Source: Gymnopus androsaceus JB14 (Eukaryota; Basidiomycota; Agaricomycetes; Agaricales; Omphalotaceae). From it: a DNA stretch of 64,000 bases. The stretch covers positions 62,001 through 126,000 of the forward strand of contig ML769412.1 of NCBI GenBank assembly GCA_009733575.1. The letters are read 5' to 3'. The notes beneath the pieces were generated by a model. That model was not told where the DNA came from, did not search any database, and saw only the letters and a list, made by a program, of their open reading frames with translations. Position numbers and translations under genes: made by a program. Below, in pieces: positions 11,833-23,009 of the stretch; position 1 is the stretch's first letter; the number at the start of each line of letters is the position of its first letter.

Positions 11833-13124
11833 TCATCTCGCCGTCGCCTGCCCCGTCGAATTAATATTCGCATTATTCGCAATAATCTCATCCGCGTCAA
11901 CACGATTAAACTCTGTCACAGGATAAAACACAAACAGCGCAATAATCGCCACCAGCACCAACCATATCGTCGTGTAATTCACCACTCCTCTCACTGAAAT
12001 CGTATCTTCCTTGTACCCCGCACGCAGACCCTGCTTCCCGTTCCTTGGCGTGGCGTAAAACGAGACACGCGGGTCATGTAAATAGTCGTCGTCCTCGTCG
12101 TCTTCTTCCCCGTCGAGCAGCGCATCCGGCTGATACGCATATGCTACCATTTGTTTTCCGTTCCCGCTCCCGCTCCCGATCCCACCCCAAGTCCCATTCC
12201 CATCATGCACAAGTGGTATCCTCGAGTCAATAGACATAAACGACTGTCTCGTCGCCGTAGACCTGACTGATCCACTCAATACAGTCGAACTCGAAGAAGA
12301 TCCGGGGCGATCTCGGCTTTTTCCTCCTTGCTGTCCATGTCCAAAAGGCAGGTGAGGAGGTAGCAAGGCTTCAACATCAGGCATATGTTTGGGCTCATCA
12401 AGCCTATACAATACCACCATCCCACGCGCAGGTCCACGCCACGCCCACCACTACCGCCATTTCGATTCTGCGCTGCTTGCGCTTGTGCGAGAACACGAGT
12501 TTCTTCAGAGGGAATTCGGATGAGGGCTGGATGAGGTGTGTCTGCACTAGCTATAGTGTCGGATCGTGAGTGCTTTCGCGAGGGAGGTGTTAATAACGTT
12601 GAGCCGGAACCTGCGCGTGGATGTGGACGTGGAGCCATGAATGGTGCTGTTAATGGTGAGCCTGGCATTGGATGAATTTGAGGCTGCATCGGATGAGAAG
12701 TCTGCTGTAGAAATTCCGTCGTAGAAGACGGTCGACTGGCTTCTGCAGCTGTAGCATACGGTAAAAGAGATGCTGGAGGGGGTGATGCAAGCGAACGACG
12801 CCGCTGTGACTCGGAGGTACCAGTGACAGTGGAGTACAAGCTCACACTGTCGCATCGTCATCCATTATCGCTGTCAGCTGTCGAACTCCGATTCCCAGGA
12901 GGAGGATAACTCATATTTGCATTCGCACCCTCCATCAACGAAAACGGCGAAAACGGCACACTAGGTCTCGGAGATACAAGTTGTGTGCTGGATCTAGGGC
13001 TCGGTGGGAGAAGCGCTACATCGTACCCGTCATCGCGGAGTTTGTACGCGTATAATTCTGATGGTGGCGGAGACGGAGAGGAGGATTGGGACGTCGACGT
13101 CGACGTTGGTCGCTCGTCGCTCAT
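11833..13124 (-). pseudogene. KRE6/SKN1-like N-terminal module without GH16 domain
   Basis: The reading starts MSDERPTSTSTSQ, passes through long Ser/Pro-rich disordered sequence and an acidic YLHDP stretch, then reaches a single membrane segment (TTIWLVLVAIIALFVFYPV) and ends NINSTGQATAR-stop at 11833. This order (disordered cytosolic tail, acidic DDYLHDP-like box, type II TM, then an N-x-TGQ sequence) resembles beta-glucan synthesis-associated SKN1/KRE6 proteins. In those a GH16-like lumenal domain of several hundred residues should follow; here nothing follows. An in-frame TGA (12858-12860) and a frame change near 12420 must also be explained by introns with weak signals or by real breaks. 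I call it a probable pseudogene or truncated gene; the family assignment is by pattern and moderate. Confidence 0.42.
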
Positions 13125-14270
13125 ATTGTGGTGTGGTTGGTGGTCGTAAGAGGCTGGAAGGAAAAAAGCTGATCAGATTGTGACGTCGATTTTTTGATAT
13201 GATACTTAAGACAGACTGCGGGAGGCAATACTGATAGCCTATAGCATTAGCTATAAATTTGGAGCAAGCGCTCAAGCGCTCACTGCGAAATCTACTGTAA
13301 CCAGCAACGTCTTCGAATTCGTAGCCTTCTGCTATTTCATATACCTGGGGTTTGCAGGTAGCAACAAGACGCGGAATATTTCCATACAACCGTTTCATTT
13401 CGTTGCTATACCATTCTGCTTGATTACTGCGATGACTGCGACTGCGATCGAGGATTAACGCGTTAACAATTTGCCGCCGCTTCGTGAATGAAGATTGATA
13501 TGGTACGCTTTGACACCGGTAGCGTCCGCAGACCACAGGAATTTCCAAAGATGGCACAAGAGGATTCTAACGATAAAGCGGCCACCATTTGTGCAAGGTT
13601 GAAGCCGTTGAAGAGTCTTTGTGTCGTGACTGGCCTTGGCATGGTACGACGAAGACTATGGCATTCAAGAAGTAGGCAAAAGTAGACTGCTTGCTTTTTG
13701 TTTTCAAATGTGACTTCAAACAACTTGGCCTTGCCAAACGAATGAGAGCATTGGATTCTTCTTCAGAACCGTCACAAGCGGGCGCCATTTCTTTAAGGTT
13801 GAGATGAGGCTTTGTACGACAAGCGGCTACAGTATTATCATCGCTGTACCGTTTGCTGAAAAGAGGAGAGATGAAAGCCTAGGGATTGAGCCATGAAGTA
13901 ACAAAAAGATGAAAGAAAAACAAGAGGCACTTTACAATCAAATGACGCGACGCGACTGTGCTTGAAAAGTCTATCAGCATTACTGTACTGGATTGTAGCC
14001 GAACAAGTCCAAATTTTATCAGGAATCTATGTCAGATAGATACCGGATGGTATCCGTGGACGTGGATAAGGCAATGCTAAAGTCTCTGGCAATTGCGAAG
14101 GCTGCAAAGTCAAGACGGATGAGTTATTTACCCGGAGTTAGAAAGTTCAATGCCGGCCATCGGTGAACATCAATGATCCGCCAGCAATCAGTGGCCGTCA
14201 GCGTTTTTCTTTGTGGCTTGCCTCAAACGTTGATCCTCACTGTTTTTCATGTCGGGAATCGTCGGGCAAT
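13125..14270. other. Intergenic, no supported gene
   Basis: Several open frames exist on both strands, but none shows a domain, signal peptide or plausible codon pattern. Nothing recognisable was seen. Confidence 0.45.
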
Positions 14271-14916
14271 CACACTGCCAATAATTATACTTCAGCTTGG
14301 CTGAAGCATAGTGTGAAATAAATTATTCCAATACCTATGCGAAATATACTTTTTCAGACAAATATGGAAGATAATCATTTCAATAGACCGATGAATGAAT
14401 AAAATTCCTACCTTCTGAATTTTTTAATTTACACTGACTTGCAAAAGAAGTATTTTCACTTGAACTCTAAAAACAATAGTTTCAATGTGGACTTGAATGT
14501 CCTGTTTTCACAATAAGAGTGAAACTAATTGTTTCGAAGAACAATTCAATTTTTTGTTGAAAGATTGCCTTTCGCTGTCCGGTTTGGCAGCGGCCCGGCC
14601 CGGTCCGAAAATTGAAGTATTCTCTTTCGGGAACCAGCTGAAAGGGTTCTTCGAAGCAATTTCTTTCGCTCTTATTGTGAAATAAAAGCATTCAGTCTGC
14701 CTTGAAATTATTGTTTTCAGAGTTTAATTGAAAACAATTCTTTTGGAAATCAGCGTAAATTCAAAAATTCAGAAGGTAGGAATTTTATTCATTCATCGGT
14801 CTATTGAAATAACATTCTTCCATATTTGTCCGAAAAAGTACATTTCGCATAGGTACAGAAATGTTTTATTTCACACTATGCTTCAGCTTAGCTGAAGCAT
14901 AATTATTGGCGGTGTG
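14271..14916. mobile_element. ~646-bp foldback element with ~300-bp inverted arms
   Basis: The two halves are near-perfect reverse complements. The left arm starts CACACTGCCAATAATTATAC and the right arm ends at the reverse complement of CACACCGCCAATAATTATGC. Matching internal landmarks include CTTCAGC-TGGCTGAAGC near each end, CCGATGAATGAATAAAATTC (left) against its complement near 14785-14805, and GAAACTAATTGTTTCGAAGA against its partner near 14650. The centre (about 14580-14610) is GC-rich (GCGGCCCGGCCCGG). AAT flanks both ends, which suggests a 3-bp target duplication. There is no transposase, so this is a non-autonomous foldback or long-TIR MITE. Confidence 0.85.
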
Positions 14917-15609
14917 AATGAAATGTTTTTTCTTCGAGTCATTTTGTGTTTGGTCATCGTGATCTTCCCCGTTTGCTCCCGATGTTTATCTTCAATGCAA
15001 GCTTCTCATGGATTCCGAGTCCCAGCTCCGAGATGGAGACCAGTAGCAGCCGAGGCATTTCACTGGTTTAACAATCCTCCTACTCCTTCTCTTCTTCCGC
15101 GTGCACTTCTTTCCATGTCAATTCCCTCCATTTCATACTAACCTCATATTTAGCGAAGCTTTCCGAGCATTGTGAACTATACAGTGGTTTATAAGCTCGT
15201 CAACAACTCATCTAGCTAGCCCACAAATCCAAGCCCTCCATCATCTTCATCAATGAAATCCACGCTCTCGCCGGAACACAAAATGCATCCGAATCCAATG
15301 GATCGACAATCACGACAGTTACTTCTGCCGCAGAAAAGGGGAAAGCAGGCGAGAGAGAAAGGACAGGGAATGAGGGAGACCAGAGAAAGCAACGTCAAGC
15401 AGGGTATGTTATTCTTCTAGATGCGTGGACATATCTAACTTGTCCTCTGTAGAACAAGATCAAACCGCTCGCTCTACTGCTGCCTCAGCATCCACTATCG
15501 CATCTTCATCCCGAATGCACATGTACCGGTTCCCGCCGCTACCATATTTCCCCATGCGCTGCCCAACTTGTGATTGACCATTTGCGCTTTTGTTTTTCCC
15601 ATCTGAACA

Positions 15610-16320
15610 GGTAGACGTTGGTTCTCCGCTGGCTTTCGTTGACTTTTGCCTCATACTGCAGGCCAACGACAATGCAAGCCATCATCGTTGTTGCTTATTG
15701 TAAGTGAACGCCATTGTTTTCCCACCAACTTTCATCAACTTTTGCCTCCTATGATAGGCCAACTTCAATGAAAGTTGTTGAACTTACGCTTATTTTAGGT
15801 GAACATCATTGGCATCCCATTGACTGGCACTGACTTTGTGCCAGGCTTACTTCAATGCAAGCCATTGAGGTTGTTACCTATTGCAGGTAAAACTCACTGT
15901 TTTCTATCAACCTTCACTGACTTTTCCCTCCTATAGCAGGAAACATCATCATTTTTCCATTGACTTTTGGCATGAAAGCCATTGAAGTTCTTGCCTATCA
16001 TCATTGTTCTTCCATTGACTTCCACTGACTTTTGGATCCTATAGCTGGCTGACTTCAGTGAAAGTCATTGACATTGTTAGTTCCTGGAGGTGAACATCAT
16101 TGTTTTTCCATAGACTTTTGCTGACTTTTAGCTCCTATGGCACAACCAGCTCAATGGAGACCATTGAGGTTCTCGCTCATTATAGGTGAATATTGTCAAC
16201 TTCTCCATTGACTCTCACTGACTTTCATCTGCTATGGCAGCTCAAGTTTGATGATTTCGCCCATTATAGGTGGTGACTTTCATTGACTTTCACTGTCTCT
16301 CCGCTCATTCTTCAGTTGAG
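15610..16320 (+). repeat. Degenerate ~95-bp minisatellite, about seven units
   Basis: Successive units share CTGACTTTTGCCTCCTAT, then AGGCCAACTTCAATG, then AAAGCCATTGAGGTTGTT and then TTATAGGTGAACATCATTG. Units start near 15640, 15736, 15829, 15916, 16026, 16120 and 16211. Copies diverge by substitutions and small indels. Nearly every unit contains an AG/GTGA or AG/GTAA junction that looks like a splice acceptor directly followed by a donor. No coding potential is visible. The flanks (14917-15609 and 16321-16785) show no supported gene. Confidence 0.75.
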
Positions 16321-16785
16321 CGTCAATGATTTTTATTGGAATTTTGAGTGCAGGAAAGGTAAATACCAGTGACTTCCAATGACTTTCATATTGTACAATG
16401 TAAACTTTCTGCTGTTACGCGTTATTTGCCGTAGTCTTTTGAATATTGCGATTAATGTAGAGTAGAAAACCTAACAAACGGCGAAAGCCACTGGCTTTCA
16501 CTGGCTTTCACCGTTTGTTTGATATCAAAGTTTCGCTGCAGTGGATTCCACTGAGGACCACTGGAGGTGAGTAAGAAGAGTGCTGGCCGCCACTGAAGTT
16601 CATTGTTCTTTCACGGTCCGCGTGTATCACTGAGACGGATGATGAGCGGACAAGTTTCAACTTTCAGCCGAATCATCCGCAATCATCCGCGTGAGTAATC
16701 CGGATAACCGGGTGACTTCCGCGATTAGATAAAAAGTCCCATCGACTATCGATGGCTTTCCGATCTCTCCTGATTAATTCTCTGC

Positions 16786-16792
16786 TATATAA
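16786..16792 (+). promoter_or_regulatory. TATA box of the dienelactone hydrolase gene
   Basis: TATATAA lies about 52 bp before the ATG at 16844, a usual fungal distance, and is followed by a pyrimidine-rich stretch (ctattctcacttgatctc). Confidence 0.55.
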
Positions 16793-16843
16793 GCTGCTAT
16801 TCTCACTTGATCTCATACCAAAACTATCTCCATTTTATTCATC

Positions 16844-18003
16844 ATGAGCTTCTGCGAACACTGTGTCCGAGGTTTGGCTTTGATTTCTGCTTGAAGCTAA
16901 AGTGACAATTTACTTACGACTGGATGCAGGTGTAACTCACGAAGGAGAGCCTACTGGTACGAAACATCCTCGCTCAAGACTATTCATTTCTCAAATAACT
17001 AATGCGTTCTTGATTCTACAGGCAAATGGGAAGAGATTAACGGCGTCAAGTCTTACGTCGCCACTCCTTCGTCCGACTATCCCAAGGACAAGGTCCTTCT
17101 CTTCCTCACGGATATCTTTGGCCCTGACCTCCCTAACAGCCGTGTAAGTGACCATGAATCTTTCATTTAATTAACTGATACTGATTTCTCATCCAGCTCC
17201 TAGCTGACGATTTTGCTAGCAATGGATTCAAGGTGATCTCGTTGCTACTTATTGTCCCGTCGTAGTAACTAAATATCCTCACAGACCGTTGTTCCCGATA
17301 TCCTCAACGGTGACCCAGTCCCTCCTGATGCTTTGAACCCTGGCGTGAGTATTCTGTTATACACATAGATCTGTGTCTGATGTCGTCACACAGAGCACCT
17401 ACGACCTTATGAAATGGTTCCCAAATCATGGAGCTGATAAGACCCGTCCTACGATCGACAAGGTTATCGAAGGGTTGAAGAAGGAAGGTGTTACCTCTTT
17501 TGGTGTCTTGGGATACTGCTTCGGAGGTGAGCATGGCGGAACTAGTTTTCAATGGCGGATCCTGATCCTGATACGATGCTCCTTTTTCTTCCCCCAGCAC
17601 GCTACTGCTTTGACCTCGCTTTCGACGGAGTCCCCAAAGCTGTCGCGGTTGCTCATCCTTCCTTGCTCAAGGTCCCCGAAGATCTCGAGGTACGTACATA
17701 TATCACTCCATTTCCCTTCCCACTGACTGACACCGACTCACCTGCAGAAATACTTCTCCACATCCAAAGCACCCATACTCTTTAACACCTGCACCACCGA
17801 CTCTCAGTTCCCTCTCGAAGCCCAAGCCAAGCTGACGAGATCTTCGGCAACGGCAAGTTTGCGCCCGGGTATAAACGCGAGTATTGGGAAGGTTGCACTC
17901 ATGGATTCGCGGTTCGTGGGGATTTGAGCGACCCCAAGGTCAAGGCGGGGCAAGGAGGGCGCATTCAAAGGCTACTGTGGAGTTTATGATTAAGAACTTG
18001 TAG
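16844..18003 (+). pseudogene. Dienelactone hydrolase family protein, 3' frameshifts
   Basis: Eight short exons starting with MSFCEHCVRG give a dienelactone hydrolase-like alpha/beta hydrolase of about 240 residues: GVTHEGEPTG, a KVLLFLTDIFGPDLPNSR core and the nucleophile motif GYCFG with the catalytic Cys. The catalytic Asp region is TCTTDSQFPLE. The sequence then breaks. One base is missing near 17831 (AAGCTGAC where AAGGCTGAC would hold the frame), and one base each is extra near 17947 and 17970. Restoring the frame would give the expected catalytic His context (CTHGF). The uncorrected product stops early and lacks that His. Such enzymes hydrolyse dienelactones or related carboxylic esters in aromatic degradation. 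It is either a young pseudogene or a stretch with sequencing errors. Confidence 0.82.
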
Positions 18004-18126
18004 ACGCGACGAGGCGCGACTAATGCTGGCAGAATTATCAAAGTGAATTATTTGTAAGTACGTACCACGAGTGTTGTTCCAATAAATTGTACATGCATGA
18101 TGCATAAATATATGGCCGCACATACA

Positions 18127-18153
18127 CCTTTCCTTCCTTCCTTCCTTCCTTCC
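18127..18153 (+). repeat. (CCTT)n microsatellite
   Basis: About six tandem CCTT units lie between the dienelactone hydrolase gene and the secreted-protein gene. Confidence 0.9.
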
Positions 18154-18246
18154 GCTTTCAGCTGCGCTGAAACACCCACGCTCGCTCACGTCAAGACGAC
18201 TCCCATCTTGCTCTGCTGGTCAGACACTACAGTCTTGAAATCATTT

Positions 18247-19258
18247 ATGCTCAGCTTTCACTACATTTCCCTTCTTATTATTGGATCGTTAACCTTAACT
18301 GCCTATGCTGCGCCACCCCCTTTATCATTATCAAATCTGGAGCTCAGAGAAGAGTTGGGGGTAAGAGGTTCTTTCTTGCAGTTCCCGTGCAAATCGTTCT
18401 ATAGTGGTCTAATTTCTGGATAAACCTTTAGATGCCTTGGATCGATGTAAAATTCGACAATCCCCAGATACTCGAAGGCAAGGACAAGAAAACTTTCTGT
18501 TTGTGTTCAGTTCTAGTTGATCAAGTATTCCGAGCTATATTGACTCTCTAAAAGCAAAGAAATTATCGGGGATCACAATCGACGAAAAACTACCCGTTGA
18601 ACCCCACAACAGTTACGGTCTATACACCCTAAAGGGAAGATATAAATTCCGCACTGCGAGCAAATACATCATGAAAATCATGCTTCCTATCGATAACGAC
18701 GCCAAAGCTGCGGAAGCGTTCGGAGAAGTCAAAGCCCTCAAAATCGTCGGTGACTTGGTCGATTCTGGTCTATTTACAGACCTAGCGCGGGGGTTCGAGA
18801 ACGCACCGGTGATCATTATGAAGAAAAAGTCTGGCGAGGTGTTGAGTACAACAACAGCCTTTAAGGCTGCCGTTGCGGGAAAGGATGTAGCTCTGCAGAC
18901 GCAGATGAAGAGTGAGGCGCTGAAGCTGATGTGTGCGGAGGTCGCGAGGATTGCGTATAAAAAGAAGGTTTTGCATGAGTGAGTACGAAATAATTCATTC
19001 GTCCAATGATAAATTCTCACTATTTCTTGTAGTGATAATCACGAAAACAACGTTCTAGTTACTCTTCGTGGTAACACAGTAATTTCTGTCGAGCTCGTAG
19101 ACTGGGGACCCCAAGGAACTTATCAAATAAACAAGAAGCTCGTAACGCAGGCTGAAATTGTAGGCCGGTCTTTACTGACTACATGATCTCTGTCTTTACT
19201 GATTGCGATTTAACAGGAACACTGGTGTATAGATGGCTGGAAGAACGAGTGGAAGTAG
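18247..19258 (+). CDS. Putative secreted protein, 257 aa, unknown family
   Basis: Five exons (18247-18360, 18432-18498, 18555-18978, 19033-19159, 19217-19258) join in phase. The N-terminus has a textbook signal peptide, MLSFHYISLLIIGSLTL followed by TAYAA, with likely cleavage after AYA. The mature part is soluble and Lys-rich (KIMLPIDNDAKAAEAFGEVK, MKKKSGEVLST) and ends in an aromatic CIDGWKNEWK. There are no repeats or obvious catalytic motif, and few Cys. I do not recognise the family; it looks like a small agaricomycete secreted protein. The closing exons are short, but every junction keeps frame, which supports the model. Confidence 0.7.
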
Positions 19259-19546
19259 TGATACGCTGCACTGCTATGGCTGGTCTTTACGTATACTACG
19301 TCTCGGCTCCTCATCATCCTCGTTTTGCACTGGGTTAGTTACAATGTCAATACACATAGACAACTGGAGCGAGGGAAGAGGTATGAACGATGGTCAAGCG
19401 GAATCCTTACAGCGGTAGTGAATTAGTGGCACGAAGAAGGATAGCACATGATTGTGATGATGGAGCGACAAACTGGAAACATGCTCGGAAGCGAGAAGAG
19501 AAGAGAAACTACTACATCGACAGTGACTTGAACTCTGCTCACAACC

Positions 19547-19836
19547 ATGGTTCGATTGACCACTGTCCCTGTCCCTGTATTCATTTTTGGAGTACTGAAT
19601 GCCTTTTCTACTGTCATTGCTGGTGAGTGTATTACTTCAAGTCCAGCTATACTAAGCCATAAAAACCAATATTCAACCCATAATCTCATTGGTGGCACGT
19701 CAGTTTTAACATAGGCTCAGGCTACACCAATCCGTCTTTAGACGACTCAGTTCCTGAAATATATGGTGGTAAGTATGATACTTCGCTCTCGTCTGCACTA
19801 AACTGCGATTTTACTGTAGCCCCGACGGTGACTTGA
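19547..19836 (+). CDS. Possible 48-aa secreted peptide
   Basis: Three exons (19547-19622, 19715-19768, 19820-19836) give a phase-consistent 48-residue product. It has a hydrophobic N-terminus (VPVPVFIFGVLNAFSTVIA) that fits a signal peptide and a short polar tail (GYTNPSLDDSVPEIYG) without cysteines. Exons 2-3 fall inside the inverted duplication. In the other arm (7.7-7.95 kb) the donor after exon 2 is changed (GGTGATAAG against GGTGGTAAG), so that copy looks dead. There is no homology I recognise. Spurious splicing of non-coding sequence is a real alternative. Confidence 0.3.
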
Positions 19837-20100
19837 TCCTATTTTGGTTTGATACAACTAGCTTTGACTTCCCAATTCGGACTGTCCCGCCCTGATCCAC
19901 CTCTCTTGCGAGAAAAATTCGAGGTGGGCTAGTGTATAAGGATGCGCAAGTACTTAATTTACTATTCAGACTATATGGTTATCAAAATACATCACGAAAG
20001 TATAATCTGGGCCGAAACATGCAACAGAAGCGACAGTCATTACAGGAAAAGAAGACCGAATATGATACGTAGACGACAACAGTGAAGATGCTACTAGCAC
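19640..20100. repeat. Inverted segmental duplication, arm 2, distal part
   Basis: This is the reverse complement of about 7485-7960. Shared landmarks include 'aagtatgatacttcgctctc', 'ggtggatcagggcggg' (reverse) and 'aagtacttgcgcatcctta' (reverse). It is separated from the rest of arm 2 (23.0-24.85 kb) by the SDR/terpene-synthase segment. Confidence 0.85.
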
Positions 20101-20444
20101 GTCGTCGTAATGTTTGTTGACAATAAACACCATTGAAAAAGTCAAGTGGAGGCCTAGAATATAGTTATAGTCATAGCGGCAAAATGACGTCGAAGGTACG
20201 CGCTCAAGTCTCCACACAGAATATGTTCAAAAGGAATTCGTAACTCTTGCTCGTTCATCGCCCAAGTCGAGGTAAGCTTGGCCGTTGTCAATTCTGATAC
20301 CAACCACAGAAGCAAATCGAAATGAGCCAATCCTCGAACGAGAACCAGGGTAAGGTCGAATCGCGAAACCGTCTTTCACATAGTCAATGATCTTGGTTAC
20401 GATAAGCTGCGAGTGTACTTGTACACGGTGAACCTACAATTTCG

Positions 20445-21429
20445 CTAATTCTTCTTAACATCGAACATAGGCTGTATGGTAGCAGCCGTCAAACCCTGAA
20501 CTCCAACTTGCAAATAACCTTTCTCTTCTTCCAAGCGCCTCAAAACCTCGGGATCAGCTTTCAGCTCGTCCACATCCCAATGTGCCCACACGAAACGACC
20601 GTGTAGCCAAGCTGCTTCAGGGGAGGCGGCCCAGACAGAGAAATCTGCGGGTAAAGCGACTGGAGGAGAATAGAATCAGTGTCCTAGAGTAGACTCCCAT
20701 GAGCGGAAGCTTACATTCATCCCAACTAAAGGCATCCTTATCGAAATCTTTCGAAGCACCCTCCGAGTACAAGACCCCTGGATGAAACGAAATAATTTGA
20801 ACATCCTCGACCGGACGGTCATTCGCGATACGGCCTAGCAACCCTGTAAACGCTGCTTTGGTCATGCTATATGTGCTGACTCTGGGTGCGGGTGTATGGA
20901 TGGCTCCCGTCGCGACATTGAGGAGGACAAGCTGAAGCCCCGTAGGACGGAGAGCCTGTTTGACGAAATTGGCCGACATGAGAAAGTTCCCCCCGACATT
21001 AATGTCGAAAGCTTCCATGAGTTCCTTTTTGGCTATGGATAGGGTGTCGAGTGCGATAGGTTTGACGTGGGCTGCATTGAGAACCAGGACATGTACGAGG
21101 ATGCCTTGGGAGTGGAGGAACTCCCAAAGAGAGGCAATTGAGGTATCGGAGGCGATATCGGCTTGGTGAGCCATGAATTCCGTTCCTCCACTTTGGAATT
21201 CATTTCGAAGTTTCCCAATAGCCTCGTCCAAAAATCCGGCCCTCCGACCTACGATGATGACTCTGGATGCGGAGGCCTTGGCGAAGGAGCGAGCGATCTC
21301 GAACCCGATCCCACCACCACCACCGGTGATGAGGATGGTTTTACCGGCTTGGGTAAGGGAGGGTTTGGTAGGTGAGATGGAAGGGTAGGTGTCTCGGTGG
21401 TGGGTGGGGGTTAGCTTCAAGACAGACAT
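20445..21429 (-). CDS. Short-chain dehydrogenase/reductase
   Basis: Two exons (complement of 20715-21429 and 20445-20659) encode about 309 residues; an upstream in-frame Met at 21438 would add three. The Rossmann motif is TGGGGGIG, with an RR pair after strand 2 (VGRRAG) suggesting NADP(H) preference. NAA in LVLNAAHVK is the structural motif, and the catalytic YSMTK (YxxxK) is preceded by the expected Ser/Thr region (LLNVATG). It is a classical cytosolic SDR oxidoreductase; the substrate is not deducible. The gene reads cleanly. It lies in the segment that interrupts arm 2 of the inverted duplication and is transcribed away from the terpene-synthase relic. Confidence 0.9.
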
Positions 21430-22116
21430 CTTATTCAAGGAGGTGTTGGACTGAAGAGCAAGAGGAAACTCGTTTTATACACGGAGGTGGAACCAAGTCG
21501 GTGCAGTTGCAATTCTGCTGACCAGTTAAAGAAGTGGTTCAGGAGTAAACCGATCTCTTGTCATGTGATTTGACATCTCCCAGTAAACCTCTCAGTCAGT
21601 CGGAGCCTCTTCGGGGCAGTACTAGATTAAGACTACAGACAAACGGATGCTGGTCGGCGTCATTTAACATTTTTGCTAGTACACAACATTTGTGCCACTA
21701 ATTCTTCGTCGTGCAATTTCCCTTCTTCCAAGCCCTCAACATCCTGGCTTTCAGCGCGTCAACAATTACAATTAAAGTCGCTACATACGGTCATACTAAT
21801 GCTCAGTCCGGCTCGAACGTGTTGGCTTTAATGCATCAGCGTGCGCGCAATAGGGGCCCGATGGTGAACTTCTAATGCTCGGTGTAGCTCGACTTGGGTG
21901 CGGCTATGCAATTGAAGTACGACTTCTCTTGGTCCTTGTTGGGCAGCATTTGAGCCGGATTCAGGTCGGGGCAGTTTGGCATTTCTGCTCATCAGCCTGC
22001 GGTACGTATCATGACGCATTTTCTACTTGAGTTTCACCTATACTAGCCATGATTACCACTCTGGCTGACTACGCTACTGTGTCCCTATCTCGAGCATTTC
22101 GTCAGCTACTTGACTA

Positions 22117-22760
22117 ATGGCTCTTGTAACTTGTCTAAGAGCAGAGTCGTACAACTTCCCTCTTGTTGTCTATCATCGTAACGGAGACAATGTCGCAGAA
22201 GATTCCGTCCACTGGCTCGACATCAACTGCCCAGATGTGAACGACAAACCAAGGAACGCTCTCTACGGTCTCCAAGTCGGAAAGCTGGCCGCTTTTTGCT
22301 ACAACACGGCGGAAGATAAAGATAAATGTCTCAGAGTCGTTTCTGACTTTATGAATTGCTTCCTCCATTTGTGAGTTGTGCAGATTGTGCTTGTATTTTA
22401 GTTTTGATTTTGATTTCCAGGGACAACATCGATATCAGCGATGGGATGATGGCCAGCGACACACTGACACTCTCTCCGACGCCGACATGAATGTTCTCTG
22501 GTATACAGAGCTCTACCGCCCACCCGCAAGCCCAGCCATGTTAGGCCATGTTCGGCGTGATGAAGAACTGAATGCGGGAAAGCTAGCTAGAGAGTATGTA
22601 TTCTACTACCCTATCTATATTCCTTTCGCACCTTGCTCATTATCTTCTACGCGTGACAGTTTCTGGGGTCGTTGCATCGACGATGCAGGTGTAGATTTTC
22701 GTTACACCTTAGCATATCTTCTAGCTTTCGAATTTGTGCTTGAACTCCATATTTTTGGTG
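22117..22760 (+). pseudogene. Sesquiterpene synthase relic
   Basis: Pieces of a basidiomycete class I sesquiterpene synthase are recognisable: KLAAFCYNT..DKDKCLRVVSDFMNCFLHLDNIDISDGMM, where DNIDISD sits at the metal-binding aspartate-rich position. After an intron and a one-base frame change near 22465 come DTLSDADMNVLWYTELYRP and ELNAGKLARE. After another intron comes FWGRCIDDAG. The N-terminal third and the whole C-terminal part with the NSE/DTE motif are missing. Intact enzymes cyclise farnesyl diphosphate to sesquiterpenes. This copy cannot be functional as it stands. Nothing recognisable follows to 23010. Confidence 0.6.
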
Positions 22761-23009
22761 GTTCGACTCTCTCTCCCTGTGTGGCTTGATATACTGTCCT
22801 GCATGAAATACTAATTATCGCGTGTAGTTAGACTCAAAATATAGACATATAGGCATAATTTCTTCCGTATATTTCCGTTCATTTTGATCGACGAGGGTTG
22901 ATGGAATGAGTTTTTGACGAGTTCTACATATACAAAAGTGGGTGGTATATACATTTATCTAATAGAGAGTCGAACGTTCAAGTGAATGAGGCAAGAAAGG
23001 ACTACCATA

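Noticed and set aside
12858..12860. TGA as proof that the KRE6-like gene is dead
   Set aside because: A weak-donor intron could remove it; the missing catalytic domain is the stronger argument, so the stop alone is not used as evidence.
13030..13557. Long minus-strand open frame (175 codons)
   Set aside because: It overlaps the first exon of the KRE6-like gene in another frame and shows no domain or splice support.
14914..15141. 75-codon frame with a hydrophobic start (possible small secreted protein)
   Set aside because: It begins at the edge of the foldback element and has no downstream support; the hydrophobic run is likely chance.
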